DNA of 64,000 nt from Schauerella fraxinea. Lineage in GTDB: Bacteria > Pseudomonadota > Gammaproteobacteria > Burkholderiales > Burkholderiaceae_B. Each line of letters begins with the position of its first letter. The first letter of the stretch is position 1. Positions 37,107-45,699 of this stretch are shown here, piece after piece. The stretch is from contig JAVDKL010000002.1 of assembly GCA_030849965.1 (NCBI GenBank), forward strand, positions 372,001 to 436,000, in the 5' to 3' direction. Both the position numbers and the translations under genes were made by a program. The notes beneath the pieces were generated by a model. That model searched no databases. It worked only from the letters and a program-made list of their open reading frames with translations, and had not been told where the DNA came from.

Positions 37107-37748
37107 TTATTGCGGGCTTGCGGGATAAGCGACGCCAGCGTCGCTCAAGCTATCGGCGGCGAGTTTGCCGTAGCGGTACAGTCGTTCGCGATGCAGGATC
37201 GACGCCAGCGGCATGGGCGTGCGACCCATCGCCGCCCAGTCGATCGCCAAGCCTTCGGTTGCGGTCAACAAGGCATCGCGGTGATCCGGCCACCAAGCCG
37301 CCAGCAGGCGGTCCGGTGAATACACCTGCAAGCCAAGCCGGCGGCATTCGGAGCGATTGAAGTCTTTCAGATTCCAGGTGAGCACCGACACGCGCGGCGT
37401 GAGCTGGTCGCCACTGCGGGCACGTTTCGCCAAGCCGGACGCGATCACGTGAAAATCCTTCGGATCGCTGTACCGCAAGCCCACTTCGTATGCCTCGGCC
37501 GCGCCAGGATCGGCGTTGGGAAACATGCGCTGCATGCGTTGCCACTCTGCCATCAGCGTGTCGGCGCTGGTGCTCTCCCAGAGACGCGCTGCATTGCGGC
37601 GCCACTCATCCCCGACACGCTCGCTCCAGACCGGTTGAAAAACGCCGGCTTCAGCCGCGCGCAGCAACATGCGCCGCAGCAGCGTCGACATCAATACACA
37701 GGCGTCCAGAACGACGTATTCGGCAGGTTCCTGCGCGGGCGTGCTCAA
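37107..37748 (-). CDS. PIN-domain protein, putative ribonuclease toxin
   Basis: 213 residues from a TTG at 37748. The PIN N-terminal strand with the first acidic residue is YVVLDACVLMS; further acidic positions lie in DPKDFHVIASG and TWNLKDFNRSE. The C-terminal ~60 residues are outside the core. No ATG lies upstream of the first catalytic Asp in this frame before sequence that overlaps the neighbour, while TTG at 37748 overlaps the upstream stop (TTGA), so coupled translation is likely. PIN proteins are metal-dependent RNases, often toxins. The 130-residue upstream protein is the candidate antitoxin. Confidence 0.8.
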   Translation of the reverse strand: MSTPAQEPAEYVVLDACVLMSTLLRRMLLRAAEAGVFQPVWSERVGDEWRRNAARLWESTSADTLMAEWQRMQRMFPNADPGAAEAYEVGLRYSDPKDFHVIASGLAKRARSGDQLTPRVSVLTWNLKDFNRSECRRLGLQVYSPDRLLAAWWPDHRDALLTATEGLAIDWAAMGRTPMPLASILHRERLYRYGKLAADSLSDAGVAYPASPQ

Positions 37749-38134
37749 TTCAAACCCAGGCGCGCGCGTTCTTGCATATCCAGAATCATCGATTCGAGGC
37801 GTTCGCTGGTTTCGAGCGCCACATAGGGCATCTCGGTGCCATCGGGCGCTCGGTCGACGGCGATGCGCAGTCGTATCGCCGCTGCCTCGAAGGCATAAGG
37901 GGCGGCTTCGATCTCGACGTATTTGGCAAGCAGGGCATCGAGGGCCGTCTGCGCTTGAGCAACATCCTCTTGCGTGACGGCGCGACCGCCCAGGTGCTGT
38001 TCGATGGTTCGGGCCAAATCGCGCGTAAAAAACGCCAAGGCGGCTTCGCCGCTGCAATTCGGATGGAGATAGCCCCATTCAGCGTCCGTTAAGGCTGAAT
38101 CAGGGTCGTTTGGGGGGATTGGCATGTCATTCAT
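37745..38134 (-). CDS. Small acidic protein upstream of the PIN gene, putative antitoxin
   Basis: 129 residues from ATG 38134 (MNDMPIPP); ATGs at 38143 and 38206 are alternatives. Sequence PDSALTDAEWGYLHPNCSGEAALAFFTRDLARTIEQHLGG leads into a helical segment (QEDVAQAQTALDALLAKYVE) and a C-terminal strand/helix. I do not recognise a DNA-binding motif and do not know the family. It overlaps the PIN gene by 4 bp, with which it probably forms a two-gene unit. The antitoxin role is inferred from arrangement only. Confidence 0.6.
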   Translation of the reverse strand: MNDMPIPPNDPDSALTDAEWGYLHPNCSGEAALAFFTRDLARTIEQHLGGRAVTQEDVAQAQTALDALLAKYVEIEAAPYAFEAAAIRLRIAVDRAPDGTEMPYVALETSERLESMILDMQERARLGLN

Positions 38135-38243
38135 GGCCGCCATGCTAGCGGATTGCCGCGCCATTGTCTGCGGTTCCGACGCTAAGTGCTTGTACAGGAA
38201 CGGCAATTGCGTGATATCAGGAAAGGAGTTCTAGGGTGCCATC

Positions 38244-38474
38244 ATGAAAATTCTGACTCGAACAAGCGCCGAATGGCGTGCGACGTTAAACGTCGTGGCG
38301 ACACAGGAAGGAAAGTTCGGCTGGGAAGTCGAGGTTCACGATCCGCATGCGAAGCCCGTGGACACGACCGTCTCCTCGCCGCAACAGTTCAATACATCGA
38401 CCAATGCCGCCGTGGATGGGCTGAGGGCGATGGATGGCATTGCACCGCCCACGGGCGGCGAGTGTCGCCACTAG
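38244..38474 (+). CDS. Small hypothetical protein
   Basis: 76 residues: MKILTRTSAEWRATLNVV, then FGWEVEVHDPHAKPVD and a polar C-terminus. An AAGGAG stretch about 20 bases upstream is farther than ideal. It is followed 21 bp later by a strong terminator, which supports a real transcript. No family recognised; it reads as a soluble cytoplasmic protein. Confidence 0.6.
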   Translation: MKILTRTSAEWRATLNVVATQEGKFGWEVEVHDPHAKPVDTTVSSPQQFNTSTNAAVDGLRAMDGIAPPTGGECRH

Positions 38475-38495
38475 CGGTTCACTTGGCGGCATGAG

Positions 38496-38529
38496 AAGGC
38501 CTTGGCGGGCAACTGCCAAGGCCTTTTTT
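38496..38529 (+). terminator. Terminator after the 76-residue gene
   Basis: AAGGCCTTGGC (38496-38506) pairs with GCCAAGGCCTT (38515-38525): a perfect 11-bp stem, 8-base loop, with the T-run continuing to 38529. Confidence 0.92.
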
Positions 38530-38639
38530 ACGGACGGAGAAAACAGGCGTTTGCTTGTCAAGACAAGGGGAGAACTCTGCTCGCAAGATCGACATCGACC
38601 TCTGCGAGACCATGAAAGCGAGCCTCTGCGCGCCATCAT

Positions 38640-38665
38640 GAAAACAGGCCCGCGTGAGCGGGCCT
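38640..38665 (-). terminator. Terminator of the Cys-repeat protein gene
   Basis: AGGCCCGC-GTGA-GCGGGCCT (38646-38665). Read on the minus strand it is followed by GTTTTC. It lies 40 bp past the stop of the gene at 38705. Confidence 0.8.
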
Positions 38666-38704
38666 ATCTCATCATCCAGACAAGCGGCATTCGCCGCCTA
38701 TCGA

Positions 38705-39073
38705 TTACTTATTGAACTTGGTCTTGGCGTCCAGTTCACACTTCTTCTCGGCATCACCCGACAAGGTGTCGCACTGAGCCTTGGCGGCCTTGTAGTCAGC
38801 GTCGCGCTTGTCGCCGGCGACGTCATTGCGTGCTTCGGCGTCCTTGCGGGCAACCTTGGCGTTGGCTTCGTCAGTTTCGCGCACGGCCTTGGCTTGGGCT
38901 TCGCACGCATCTTCTTGCTTGCCACTCATCGCGTCGCATTTTTCTTTGGCGGCCTTGTACTCAGCCTTGATCTGGTCTTCCGACTTGATCGGCGCGGTTT
39001 GGGCGCTGACGTTGAAGGAGACGGCGCTCAGGCTGAGCATGGCGGCAACGATCAGGGAATGGGTGGTTTTCAT
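38705..39073 (-). CDS. Secreted Lys/Ala-rich protein with Cys repeats
   Basis: 122 residues. The Sec signal (MKTTHSLIVAAMLSLSAVSFNVSAQ) has a good cleavage site after VSA. The mature part holds two copies of a Y-K-A-A-K-x-x-C-D-x-x-S-G-x-x-x-x-x-C-E unit (residues ~39-60 and ~92-113) joined by an Ala/Lys/Asp-rich helix. Such small periplasmic proteins are common in Burkholderiales and lack a known function; some are loosely named TolA-like. The paired cysteines probably form disulfides in the periplasm. It has its own terminator. Confidence 0.85.
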   Translation of the reverse strand: MKTTHSLIVAAMLSLSAVSFNVSAQTAPIKSEDQIKAEYKAAKEKCDAMSGKQEDACEAQAKAVRETDEANAKVARKDAEARNDVAGDKRDADYKAAKAQCDTLSGDAEKKCELDAKTKFNK

Positions 39074-39492
39074 GCGGATAACTCCTCGTGTACTTATCTA
39101 ATGTTTACGCACCGTCTGTGGCGACAGTTGCGCGTAAACCCTTAGAGCAACCCGCGTGCCCGAAGCAGTACGCTGAATATTCTTGAATGCGATGTCTTCA
39201 GTACCCGCTTTAAGCATGGTGTGGTCAGACCGCCGCGGCCGGGCCGTTCACATCGCGGGGACCGACATTCATCGGACAAGCGCGGAGTTCTCGCCGGGCA
39301 TGTTGCCAGTTATGAATCACTAGCTTGGCAGTGACGAAGCACTAGTTCATCAGTGACGAAGGACTACCCGAACTAGTGTGTATGAACCTTCCTCGCTATA
39401 TGACATCTCGCTAAACTTTGCATCCCCCTCACGTTTCACTCCTCCACCTGCATTCTCGCAGCGGGTGTTTACCAGCCGATCCGCGCTGAACA
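39074..39492. other. Intergenic region with short repeats
   Basis: 419 bases. It contains two adjacent 22-bp repeats (39318-39361) and a nearby inverted ACTAGTG. The composition is less GC-rich towards 39370-39480. No tRNA or recognisable gene is seen. Confidence 0.5.
39318..39361. repeat. 22-bp tandem repeat
   Basis: CACTAGCTTGGCAGTGACGA and its neighbour CACTAGTTCATCAGTGACGA, each followed by AG: units 39318-39339 and 39340-39361, differing at four positions. Confidence 0.8.
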
Positions 39493-39735
39493 ATGACGCA
39501 ACGACAAACAATCGATGGATTCGACGTGCGCTGCACGGTTTTGAAGCGCGACGATCGCTTTCGCGCTGGCGTGATCACTGCGCCTAAAGATGGCAGCGCT
39601 GAAGCGCGCGAATGGTCTGTGCCTGGTGATCGTTGCTTCGATAAAGAAGAAGAAGCGGAGCGCTATGGGCGCTACGTGCTCTTGGGTATTCAAGGCGTGC
39701 GACCTAGCGGCGAGCCGCTCTTTACGGTCGTCTAA
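39493..39735 (+). CDS. Small hypothetical protein
   Basis: 80 residues: MTQRQTIDGFDVRCTVLKRDDRFRAGV, then EEEAERYGRYVLLGIQGVRPSGEPLF. Mixed charge, no signal or membrane segment. I do not recognise the family. The sequence has good coding character and sits alone between two repeat or regulatory gaps. The start is an ATG without a strong ribosome site. Confidence 0.55.
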   Translation: MTQRQTIDGFDVRCTVLKRDDRFRAGVITAPKDGSAEAREWSVPGDRCFDKEEEAERYGRYVLLGIQGVRPSGEPLFTVV

Positions 39736-39887
39736 GCCGGCTTTGACATAGATTCGACCGCCCACACCCTGCAGTCCCACGTTGGCGCTGTATTTAACGT
39801 GGTGGGATATCACTGTGACATCGATTGAAGCGTGTGCGATGGCTTATGCCGTCTTCCTTGAAACCGAGGGGCGGCAAGCGGATTGAA

Positions 39888-41489
39888 TCAACCCGGCGTC
39901 GCACACCGATACGGCGCCGGCATGTCCTGCGCATTGGCCAGCCAGACCGTGTAGCGACCGCGGGTGAAGTGGGGTACGTTTGGCGCGAACGCCAGGTCGC
40001 CCTGTGCATCTTGCTCGCGGCCCCATACCCAGATGCGGCGGTGTTCATTTTCCGGTGCGCACATTCTGGCGCGCAGTTGCTCGGGCGTGACCAATACCTC
40101 ACCGGCGGGCGGGGGTGCAAACTTGGCAGCGTCGAATAATTCCTTGCGCCAGTTGTCGCGCTTCGCGATGTCGGGCGAGGTCCAATCGTCGAGAATCCAC
40201 ATCGGCTTTTTCAATTGCGCGTAAAGCGGCAGGTCGAACGGCAAGCTGCCCAGCGTTAAAACGATATCGCTGGATTGCACGCGCCGCTTGAGTAGCTGCG
40301 CCGCTTCGCGACCGGAGCCGCCATCGCGGGCGGCGGCAATGCCGACCACGATAAGACACAGCAGCGCCGCGATACCGATCGTGATGCCGAACGCGCGCGT
40401 AAACACATGACGCTGCGCAACCGTGGGCGCATGCATCAGCACCAGCCTGCACAGAAAAAACGCAAGCGGCGGCAGCAATGGCAACACATACCCGATCAAC
40501 TTCGAGTGCGGAATCGAAAAGAACACGAGAATGACGGCGAACCAGATGCTCATCAATTTCGCGGCGTCGTCACTCCAGAACAAGGCTTTGAGCGACACCG
40601 ATTTTGCTTTGGCCAACCAGAGCGTCCAGGGCAAGGTCATCGCAAGAATCACCGGCACGTAGAAAAACATCGGCTGCGCGTTGTTGTAGCCCACGCTTGC
40701 AAACCGGTCGAGCTGCTGCACGATGAAAAAGTATTGGAAAAAGTCGGGGTACTTCCATTGCATGGTCAAGAACCACGGCAATGCCGCAATCAAGAAGACT
40801 GCAATCGGCGCGGGCGCCAACAGCATCAAGAGCGCACGCGGACGACGCGTGGCCAACGCCCAAGCCACCAGGATCGCGCCCGGCAACGCCACGCCGATCA
40901 AGCCTTTGGCCAACACGCCGGCCGCGGCGAGCAGCGCGACCGTAACGATCGCCCGCTGCGTTGGTGCCGGCGCCAACATCACCGTTGCGCCTTGCAATAC
41001 CGTGGCGCCGATCAGGCCAGCTACCAGCATATCGAGATTGGCAAACTGCGCGCCGCCGTAGAAAAACGGCATCGTGGCCAGCACCAGTACGGTGGCCACC
41101 GCAATCTTGCGATCGAAGAATGCCGTCAGAAAACGCAGCATCATCGTCACGATCAGCAGCGCGGCCAACAGCGACGGCAAGCGCGCCGCCCATGGATTGA
41201 CGCCGAAGATCATGAACGAGATATCGCACAGCCAGTAATAGAGCGGTGGCTTGTGAAAGTACGGCATGCCGTTGAGCAGGGGCGTCAACGGTGAGTGGGA
41301 ACGCAGCATGTCCCACGCGACGCCGGCATAACGACCTTCGTCTGGCAACGTGAGCGGCCGTAGCCAAGAAAACGCACCCAGCCAGAAGCCGATGACCAGC
41401 ACGATCGTGGCGTTGGATACCGCATCCAGGCGCAGCGTGGGTAATAGCGGCACGGCGGCCGTGCGAAATCTGGGAGGGGAATAATTCAT
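39888..41489 (-). CDS. ArnT-like glycosyltransferase family 39 membrane protein
   Basis: 533 residues. Around twelve membrane helices; the first periplasmic loop holds the GT39/ArnT motif LTLPDEGRYAGVAWDML, with the acidic pair used in catalysis, followed by LNGMPYFHKPPLYYW. The C-terminal ~130 residues form a soluble periplasmic domain. ArnT relatives move sugars from undecaprenyl phosphate to lipid A or proteins. The open frame continues upstream through tRNA-Leu, but that part is tRNA sequence; the ATG at 41489 gives the correct N-terminus. The sugar donor and acceptor are not known, and no arn operon is present. Confidence 0.88.
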   Translation of the reverse strand: MNYSPPRFRTAAVPLLPTLRLDAVSNATIVLVIGFWLGAFSWLRPLTLPDEGRYAGVAWDMLRSHSPLTPLLNGMPYFHKPPLYYWLCDISFMIFGVNPWAARLPSLLAALLIVTMMLRFLTAFFDRKIAVATVLVLATMPFFYGGAQFANLDMLVAGLIGATVLQGATVMLAPAPTQRAIVTVALLAAAGVLAKGLIGVALPGAILVAWALATRRPRALLMLLAPAPIAVFLIAALPWFLTMQWKYPDFFQYFFIVQQLDRFASVGYNNAQPMFFYVPVILAMTLPWTLWLAKAKSVSLKALFWSDDAAKLMSIWFAVILVFFSIPHSKLIGYVLPLLPPLAFFLCRLVLMHAPTVAQRHVFTRAFGITIGIAALLCLIVVGIAAARDGGSGREAAQLLKRRVQSSDIVLTLGSLPFDLPLYAQLKKPMWILDDWTSPDIAKRDNWRKELFDAAKFAPPPAGEVLVTPEQLRARMCAPENEHRRIWVWGREQDAQGDLAFAPNVPHFTRGRYTVWLANAQDMPAPYRCATPG

Positions 41490-41591
41490 GTCTTGCCTGA
41501 AATAGGCCGCTCGCGGCGGATAGCGAACGAACAATAGGCGGCAAGACGTTGAATCGGCGTCAAAAGACGCGCGGCGGCAGAACGATAAAGA

Positions 41592-41622
41592 AAAGGCCCG
41601 CGAGCATGGCGCGCGGGCCTTT
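41592..41622 (-). terminator. Terminator of tRNA-Leu(UAA)
   Basis: AAAGGCCCGCG (41592-41602) pairs with CGCGGGCCTTT (41612-41622), directly 3' of the tRNA on the minus strand. Confidence 0.8.
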
Positions 41623-41629
41623 GAAAAGC

Positions 41630-41714
41630 TGGTGCACCCAGCCGGAATCGAACCGGCACGACTTGCGTCGAGGGATTTTAAGTCCCTTGCGTCTACCAAT
41701 TTCGCCATGGGTGC
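41630..41714 (-). tRNA. tRNA-Leu (anticodon UAA)
   Basis: 85 nt with encoded CCA. On the minus strand it starts GCACCCATGGCGAAATTGG and the acceptor strand closes with GGGTGC. The anticodon stem GGGA/TCCC holds the loop CTTAAAA, giving UAA. A long variable arm is present. Confidence 0.97.
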
Positions 41715-41783
41715 GGCGGATAAACCCGACGTGCTGGTTTATCGACGAGGGCGAATTCTACCGGAAGTCGCCTGGGATCACGA

Positions 41784-43400
41784 TCAGGCGCCCGCCAGCG
41801 TCAAGGGCGGGGCGTAGCCGCCATGGGCCTCTTGCCGGTGAGCATGCTCGTGGCTCGACAGTTTGAAGACCGACACGGCGGCCGCCAGGTGCCCGGCTTG
41901 TTCTTCGAGCGATGCCGCAGCCGCGGCGGCTTGCTCCACCAGCGATGCGTTTTGCTGGGTAACTTGATCCATCTGCGACACGGCCAGATTGACCTGGTCG
42001 ATGCCGCTCGACTGCTCCTGCGAAGCGGCGGCGATCTCGCCCATGATGTCGGTCACGCGTTTTACCGACGCGACGATTTCTTGCATCGTGGTGCCTGCGG
42101 CATCGGCCTGGCCTGAACCGGCGTTCACGCGTTCGACCGATTCGGAAATCAATTGCTTGATTTCACGGGCGGCTTGCGCGCTGCGTTGCGCCAGCGTGCG
42201 CACTTCGCCGGCGACGACGGCAAAGCCTTTGCCTTGCTCACCGGCACGCGCCGATTCGACGGCAGCATTGAGCGCCAGAATGTTCGTTTGGAAAGCAATG
42301 CTTTCGATCACGCTCACGATTTCGGCGATCTTCACCGAGCTCTGCGAAATCGAACGCATGGTGTTCACGACTTGGTCGACGGCGTGGCCGCCGCGTTGTG
42401 CGACCGATTCTGCGTTGGCTGCCAACTGATTGGCTTGGCGCGCGTTGTCGGCATTTTGTTTGACGGTGGAGGCCAGCTCTTCCATGCTCGCGGCGGTTTC
42501 TTCCAGCGAGGCGGCCTGCTCTTCGGTGCGACCCGAAAGATCGGTGTTGCCGGCGGCGATTTCGCGCGCGCCCAGGTCGATTTCATGCACGCCGTGACGC
42601 ACGGCAGTGACGGTGTTGACCAAGCCTTCCTGCATGCGGCGCACGGCGGCAAACAGCACGCCGATTTCATTGTTCGAGCGTACGACCACGGGCGAGGACA
42701 AATCGCCGGCAGCGATATGGTCGAACGTGCGTTCGGCTTCGCGCAAGGGGCGCAGGATGCCGCGCGTCATGAAGAGCCAACAGATGACGGCCAACGCCAA
42801 TGCCAGCACGATCGAGCCAATGGCGAGGCTTTGCGCCATTGTGTATCGGGTATCGGCCGTGGCAAGTGCTTGCGCGCTGCGCTCGTCAGCACGCTTCAGA
42901 AACGCACGATAGGCCGTTTCAAATGCAGTGCCTGCGTCGCGGGCACGCAGATTGGCGTCGTTATAGGCATTCAGGTCGATGTCCTCAACGGCCTTCTGCT
43001 GTTCTGCGACGAGCGAACGATAGGTGCCGTAGATCTTGTCGACGTCAGCGGCGAGCTGCGTGGCGATCGGACCTTTGGGTACAGACATGAAACGTTTGAA
43101 TTGAACGTCACCTTCGTTCAGCAGTGCCTGACTGCGCTGTTTGCTGGTGTTGGCGTTCTCGAGTTGGCCCGCCTGCATCTCCAGAAAGCCGCCGGCCAAT
43201 GCCAAGCGACTGCGCGTGAAGAGCGCATACGTTTCCTGCAGCGGATTTCGCTGCTCGACGCTCAACCGACTGAACTCCTGCAGCGCATTGCGCGCGTCGA
43301 AGGCATCGCGCCACCCCAATGCGCTCGAAGCCAGCAGCGCCAGAATGAATGCGCCCATCACCAGCATCATGCCGGTGCTTAATTTGATACGACCGAGCAT
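41784..43400 (-). CDS. Methyl-accepting chemotaxis protein
   Basis: 538 residues. TM1 (LSTGMMLVMGAFILALLASSALG), a ~160-residue helical periplasmic 4HB-like sensor, TM2 (SLAIGSIVLALALAVICWLFM), a HAMP domain (RGILRPLREAERTFDHIAAGDL), and the long signalling coiled coil with the conserved tip FAVVAGEVRTLAQRSAQAAREIK. The methylation regions and a C-terminal AAAAASLEEQ stretch are visible. The tail lacks the NWETF-type CheR tether. It senses small ligands and controls CheA at the polar array. The ATG at 43400 has a GGAGA site; the upstream extension to 43460 is unlikely. Confidence 0.96.
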   Translation of the reverse strand: MLGRIKLSTGMMLVMGAFILALLASSALGWRDAFDARNALQEFSRLSVEQRNPLQETYALFTRSRLALAGGFLEMQAGQLENANTSKQRSQALLNEGDVQFKRFMSVPKGPIATQLAADVDKIYGTYRSLVAEQQKAVEDIDLNAYNDANLRARDAGTAFETAYRAFLKRADERSAQALATADTRYTMAQSLAIGSIVLALALAVICWLFMTRGILRPLREAERTFDHIAAGDLSSPVVVRSNNEIGVLFAAVRRMQEGLVNTVTAVRHGVHEIDLGAREIAAGNTDLSGRTEEQAASLEETAASMEELASTVKQNADNARQANQLAANAESVAQRGGHAVDQVVNTMRSISQSSVKIAEIVSVIESIAFQTNILALNAAVESARAGEQGKGFAVVAGEVRTLAQRSAQAAREIKQLISESVERVNAGSGQADAAGTTMQEIVASVKRVTDIMGEIAAASQEQSSGIDQVNLAVSQMDQVTQQNASLVEQAAAAAASLEEQAGHLAAAVSVFKLSSHEHAHRQEAHGGYAPPLTLAGA

Positions 43401-43581
43401 TGCGCTCTCCAAAGCAAAAAATAGAGATGTGCGCATGCCGACGGCAGGCTGCATCACCAATAAGAAGGCTTGGAATATACGGGGCGGGGATGCAGGGGCA
43501 ATGCGGGAACAGCAGCCAAATATGGCGTGCTTTCGCGGTTTCAGGCGGATGAAAGGTCAGCCGCGGGTATCTTGCCGTTGA

Positions 43582-43669
43582 TGGCGGAAGCGGTGAGATT
43601 CGAACTCACGAAAGGTTGCCCTTTGCCGGTTTTCAAGACCGGTGCAATCGACCACTCTGCCACGCTTCC
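43582..43669 (-). tRNA. tRNA-Ser (anticodon UGA)
   Basis: 88 nt with encoded CCA. On the minus strand GGAAGCGTGGCAGAGTGG starts the gene and CGCTTCC closes the acceptor. The anticodon stem CCGGT/ACCGG encloses CTTGAAA, giving UGA. Long variable arm present. Confidence 0.97.
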
Positions 43670-43822
43670 TGTCTCGTGCCGCCTCTATGCAAGGCGAACT
43701 CGGCATGGGCGCAATATATCCCGGTACCGTCGAGGGGCCGAATTATATCCTGACCGCCACTTCGGGTATCTTGTGTGCTGAAAATATTGGTTGTTATCCA
43801 TATCAAGCATAAGGAGTGATCG

Positions 43823-44800
43823 ATGCGCGCAGTTGAAATTACGCAGCCCGGCGGCCCCGAAGTACTGGTCGCCTGCGAGCGTCCCACGCCCGAACCCGGT
43901 GCGGGCGAGGTGCTGATCAAGGTCACCGCGGCGGGGATCAACCGCCCGGATGTGTTTCAGCGCCAGGGCAACTACGCGCCGCCGCCCGGCGCCTCCGATA
44001 TCCCCGGGCTGGAAGTGGCGGGCGAGATCGTCCGGGGCGATGCGGCGGCGGGTGGCTTCAAGATCGGCGACCGCGTATGCGCATTGATCGCCGGTGGCGG
44101 CTATGCCGAATATGCCGTGGCGCCTGCCGTGCAGTGCATGCCGATTCCTGAAGGCTTGTCGGATATCGAAGCGGCCGGCTTGCCGGAAACGTACTTCACC
44201 GTATGGAGCAACGTCTTCATGCGCGGGCAGTTGAAGGGCGATGAGACGCTGCTGGTGCACGGCGGCGCGAGTGGTATCGGCACCACTGCGATCCAGATTG
44301 CGCGCGCCGTGGGGCACACGGTATATGCCACCGTGGGCAGCGACGACCGCGCTCGCGCCGTCGAAAAGCTGGGGGCCGCCCACGGGATCAACTACAAAAC
44401 GGAAGACTTCGTGGTCGAGGTCGCACGTCTCACGGATAAGAAGGGCGTGGACGTGATCCTCGATATGGTGGCGGGCGACTACGGTCCTCGCAACGTGCAG
44501 GCTCTGGCCGACGATGGCCGGGTGGTCGTCATCGCTTTATTGGGCGGCTCCAAGGGCACGCTGGACTTCAATCAAATCATGCGCCGCCGCCTGACCATCA
44601 CGGGGTCCACACTGCGGCCGCGGCCGATTTCGTTCAAGGCCGAGATTGCCCGACAACTGCGCGACCAGGTATGGCCGCTTCTGACGGACAAGAAGATCAA
44701 GCCGATCATTCACGCGACGTTTCCCTTAGCGGACGCCTCGAAGGGCCACGCCATGATGGACGCTGGCGAGCAGATCGGGAAAATCATCTTGACCGTTTAA
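43823..44800 (+). CDS. NAD(P)H quinone oxidoreductase (zinc-free MDR)
   Basis: 325 residues. The medium-chain dehydrogenase fold has AAGINRPDVFQRQGNY, PGLEVAGEIV, AAGLPETYFTVWSNVF, and the NADP Rossmann motif LVHGGASGIGTTAIQIARA. The structural-zinc cysteine cluster and catalytic-zinc ligands of alcohol dehydrogenases are absent, as expected for the quinone oxidoreductase branch (PIG3/Qor). The likely role is two-electron quinone reduction. In Bordetella and relatives a qor-like gene precedes tpiA, and the same order is seen here. It has GGAG before the start. Confidence 0.93.
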   Translation: MRAVEITQPGGPEVLVACERPTPEPGAGEVLIKVTAAGINRPDVFQRQGNYAPPPGASDIPGLEVAGEIVRGDAAAGGFKIGDRVCALIAGGGYAEYAVAPAVQCMPIPEGLSDIEAAGLPETYFTVWSNVFMRGQLKGDETLLVHGGASGIGTTAIQIARAVGHTVYATVGSDDRARAVEKLGAAHGINYKTEDFVVEVARLTDKKGVDVILDMVAGDYGPRNVQALADDGRVVVIALLGGSKGTLDFNQIMRRRLTITGSTLRPRPISFKAEIARQLRDQVWPLLTDKKIKPIIHATFPLADASKGHAMMDAGEQIGKIILTV

Positions 44801-44850
44801 CAACGGTGTCATACGCGTTGGTCCACAAAAGGATACAATAGTGGGTTCGA

Positions 44851-44866
44851 CCCGGACCGATCCGGG
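44851..44866. repeat. Hairpin in the tpiA 5' region
   Basis: CCCGGA-CCGA-TCCGGG, a perfect 6-bp stem 22 bp upstream of the tpiA start. It may affect mRNA stability or translation; no riboswitch family is recognised. Confidence 0.4.
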
Positions 44867-44887
44867 CACCTACTAGACAAACGCGAC

Positions 44888-45676
44888 ATGACTTCTGCCA
44901 ATTCAGCCACTGCGGCTCGCCCCCGCCTCGTGCTGGGCAACTGGAAAATGCACGGCAATCTGGCCGACAATGCCCGGTTGCTTAGCCAGTTGCACGCCGT
45001 AGCCGCTGCCGACGGCACGCTCTCCGCCCGATGCGCCATCGGCGTGTGCGTGCCGTTTCCCTATCTTGCCCAGGTGGCGGCCGCGCTTGCGGACAGCCCG
45101 GTCTCGTGGGGCGCGCAAGATGTGAGCGTGCACGAGCAGGGCGCCTACACCGGCGAAGTGTCCGGCGTCATGCTGCGCGACTTCGGTTGCCGTTGGGCCT
45201 TGGTCGGTCACTCCGAGCGCCGCATGTATCACGGCGAATCGGATCAGTTGGTGGCCGAAAAGGCCCAAGCCGCGCTCAAGGCGGGATTGACTCCCGTCGT
45301 GTGTGTGGGCGAAACGTTGCAGGATCGCGAAGCGGGCAATACGCTCGCCGTGATCGAGCGGCAGTTGGCACCCGTGCTGGCGTTGGGCGCCGAAAGCCTG
45401 GCGAAGATGGTGCTGGCATATGAGCCCGTGTGGGCCATCGGCACTGGCCTCACCGCTACGCCCGAGCAAGCGCAGGAAGTGCACAGCGCGATTCGCGCCG
45501 CATTGAGTGGCCTGGGCGTGCCGCAAGTACAAGTGTTATATGGCGGCAGCGTCAAGGCAGCCAATGCCGCCACGCTGTTCACCATGCCCGATATCGATGG
45601 TGCGCTGGTGGGTGGCGCGTCGTTGGTAGCGGAAGAATTCTGGCGTATCGCCGCGGCCGAAACGGCCACCGTTTAA
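44888..45676 (+). CDS. tpiA: Triosephosphate isomerase
   Basis: 262 residues. Substrate Lys in LGNWKMHGN, catalytic His in VGHSERRMYHGE, catalytic Glu and loop in AYEPVWAIGTG, and the phosphate-binding YGGSVKAAN and GALVGGASL. The N-terminus carries ~12 extra residues relative to E. coli. It interconverts dihydroxyacetone phosphate and glyceraldehyde 3-phosphate. It is followed after 23 bp by secG, the usual order in this group. Confidence 0.98.
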   Translation: MTSANSATAARPRLVLGNWKMHGNLADNARLLSQLHAVAAADGTLSARCAIGVCVPFPYLAQVAAALADSPVSWGAQDVSVHEQGAYTGEVSGVMLRDFGCRWALVGHSERRMYHGESDQLVAEKAQAALKAGLTPVVCVGETLQDREAGNTLAVIERQLAPVLALGAESLAKMVLAYEPVWAIGTGLTATPEQAQEVHSAIRAALSGLGVPQVQVLYGGSVKAANAATLFTMPDIDGALVGGASLVAEEFWRIAAAETATV

Positions 45677-45699
45677 GTATCCGTAGTCGGAGTCTGTAA

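Noticed and set aside
41490-41708. N-terminal extension of the glycosyltransferase
   Set aside because: The extra codons translate the tRNA-Leu gene and its terminator.
44815-44887. Riboswitch upstream of tpiA
   Set aside because: Only one short hairpin is present and it matches no riboswitch family I know.
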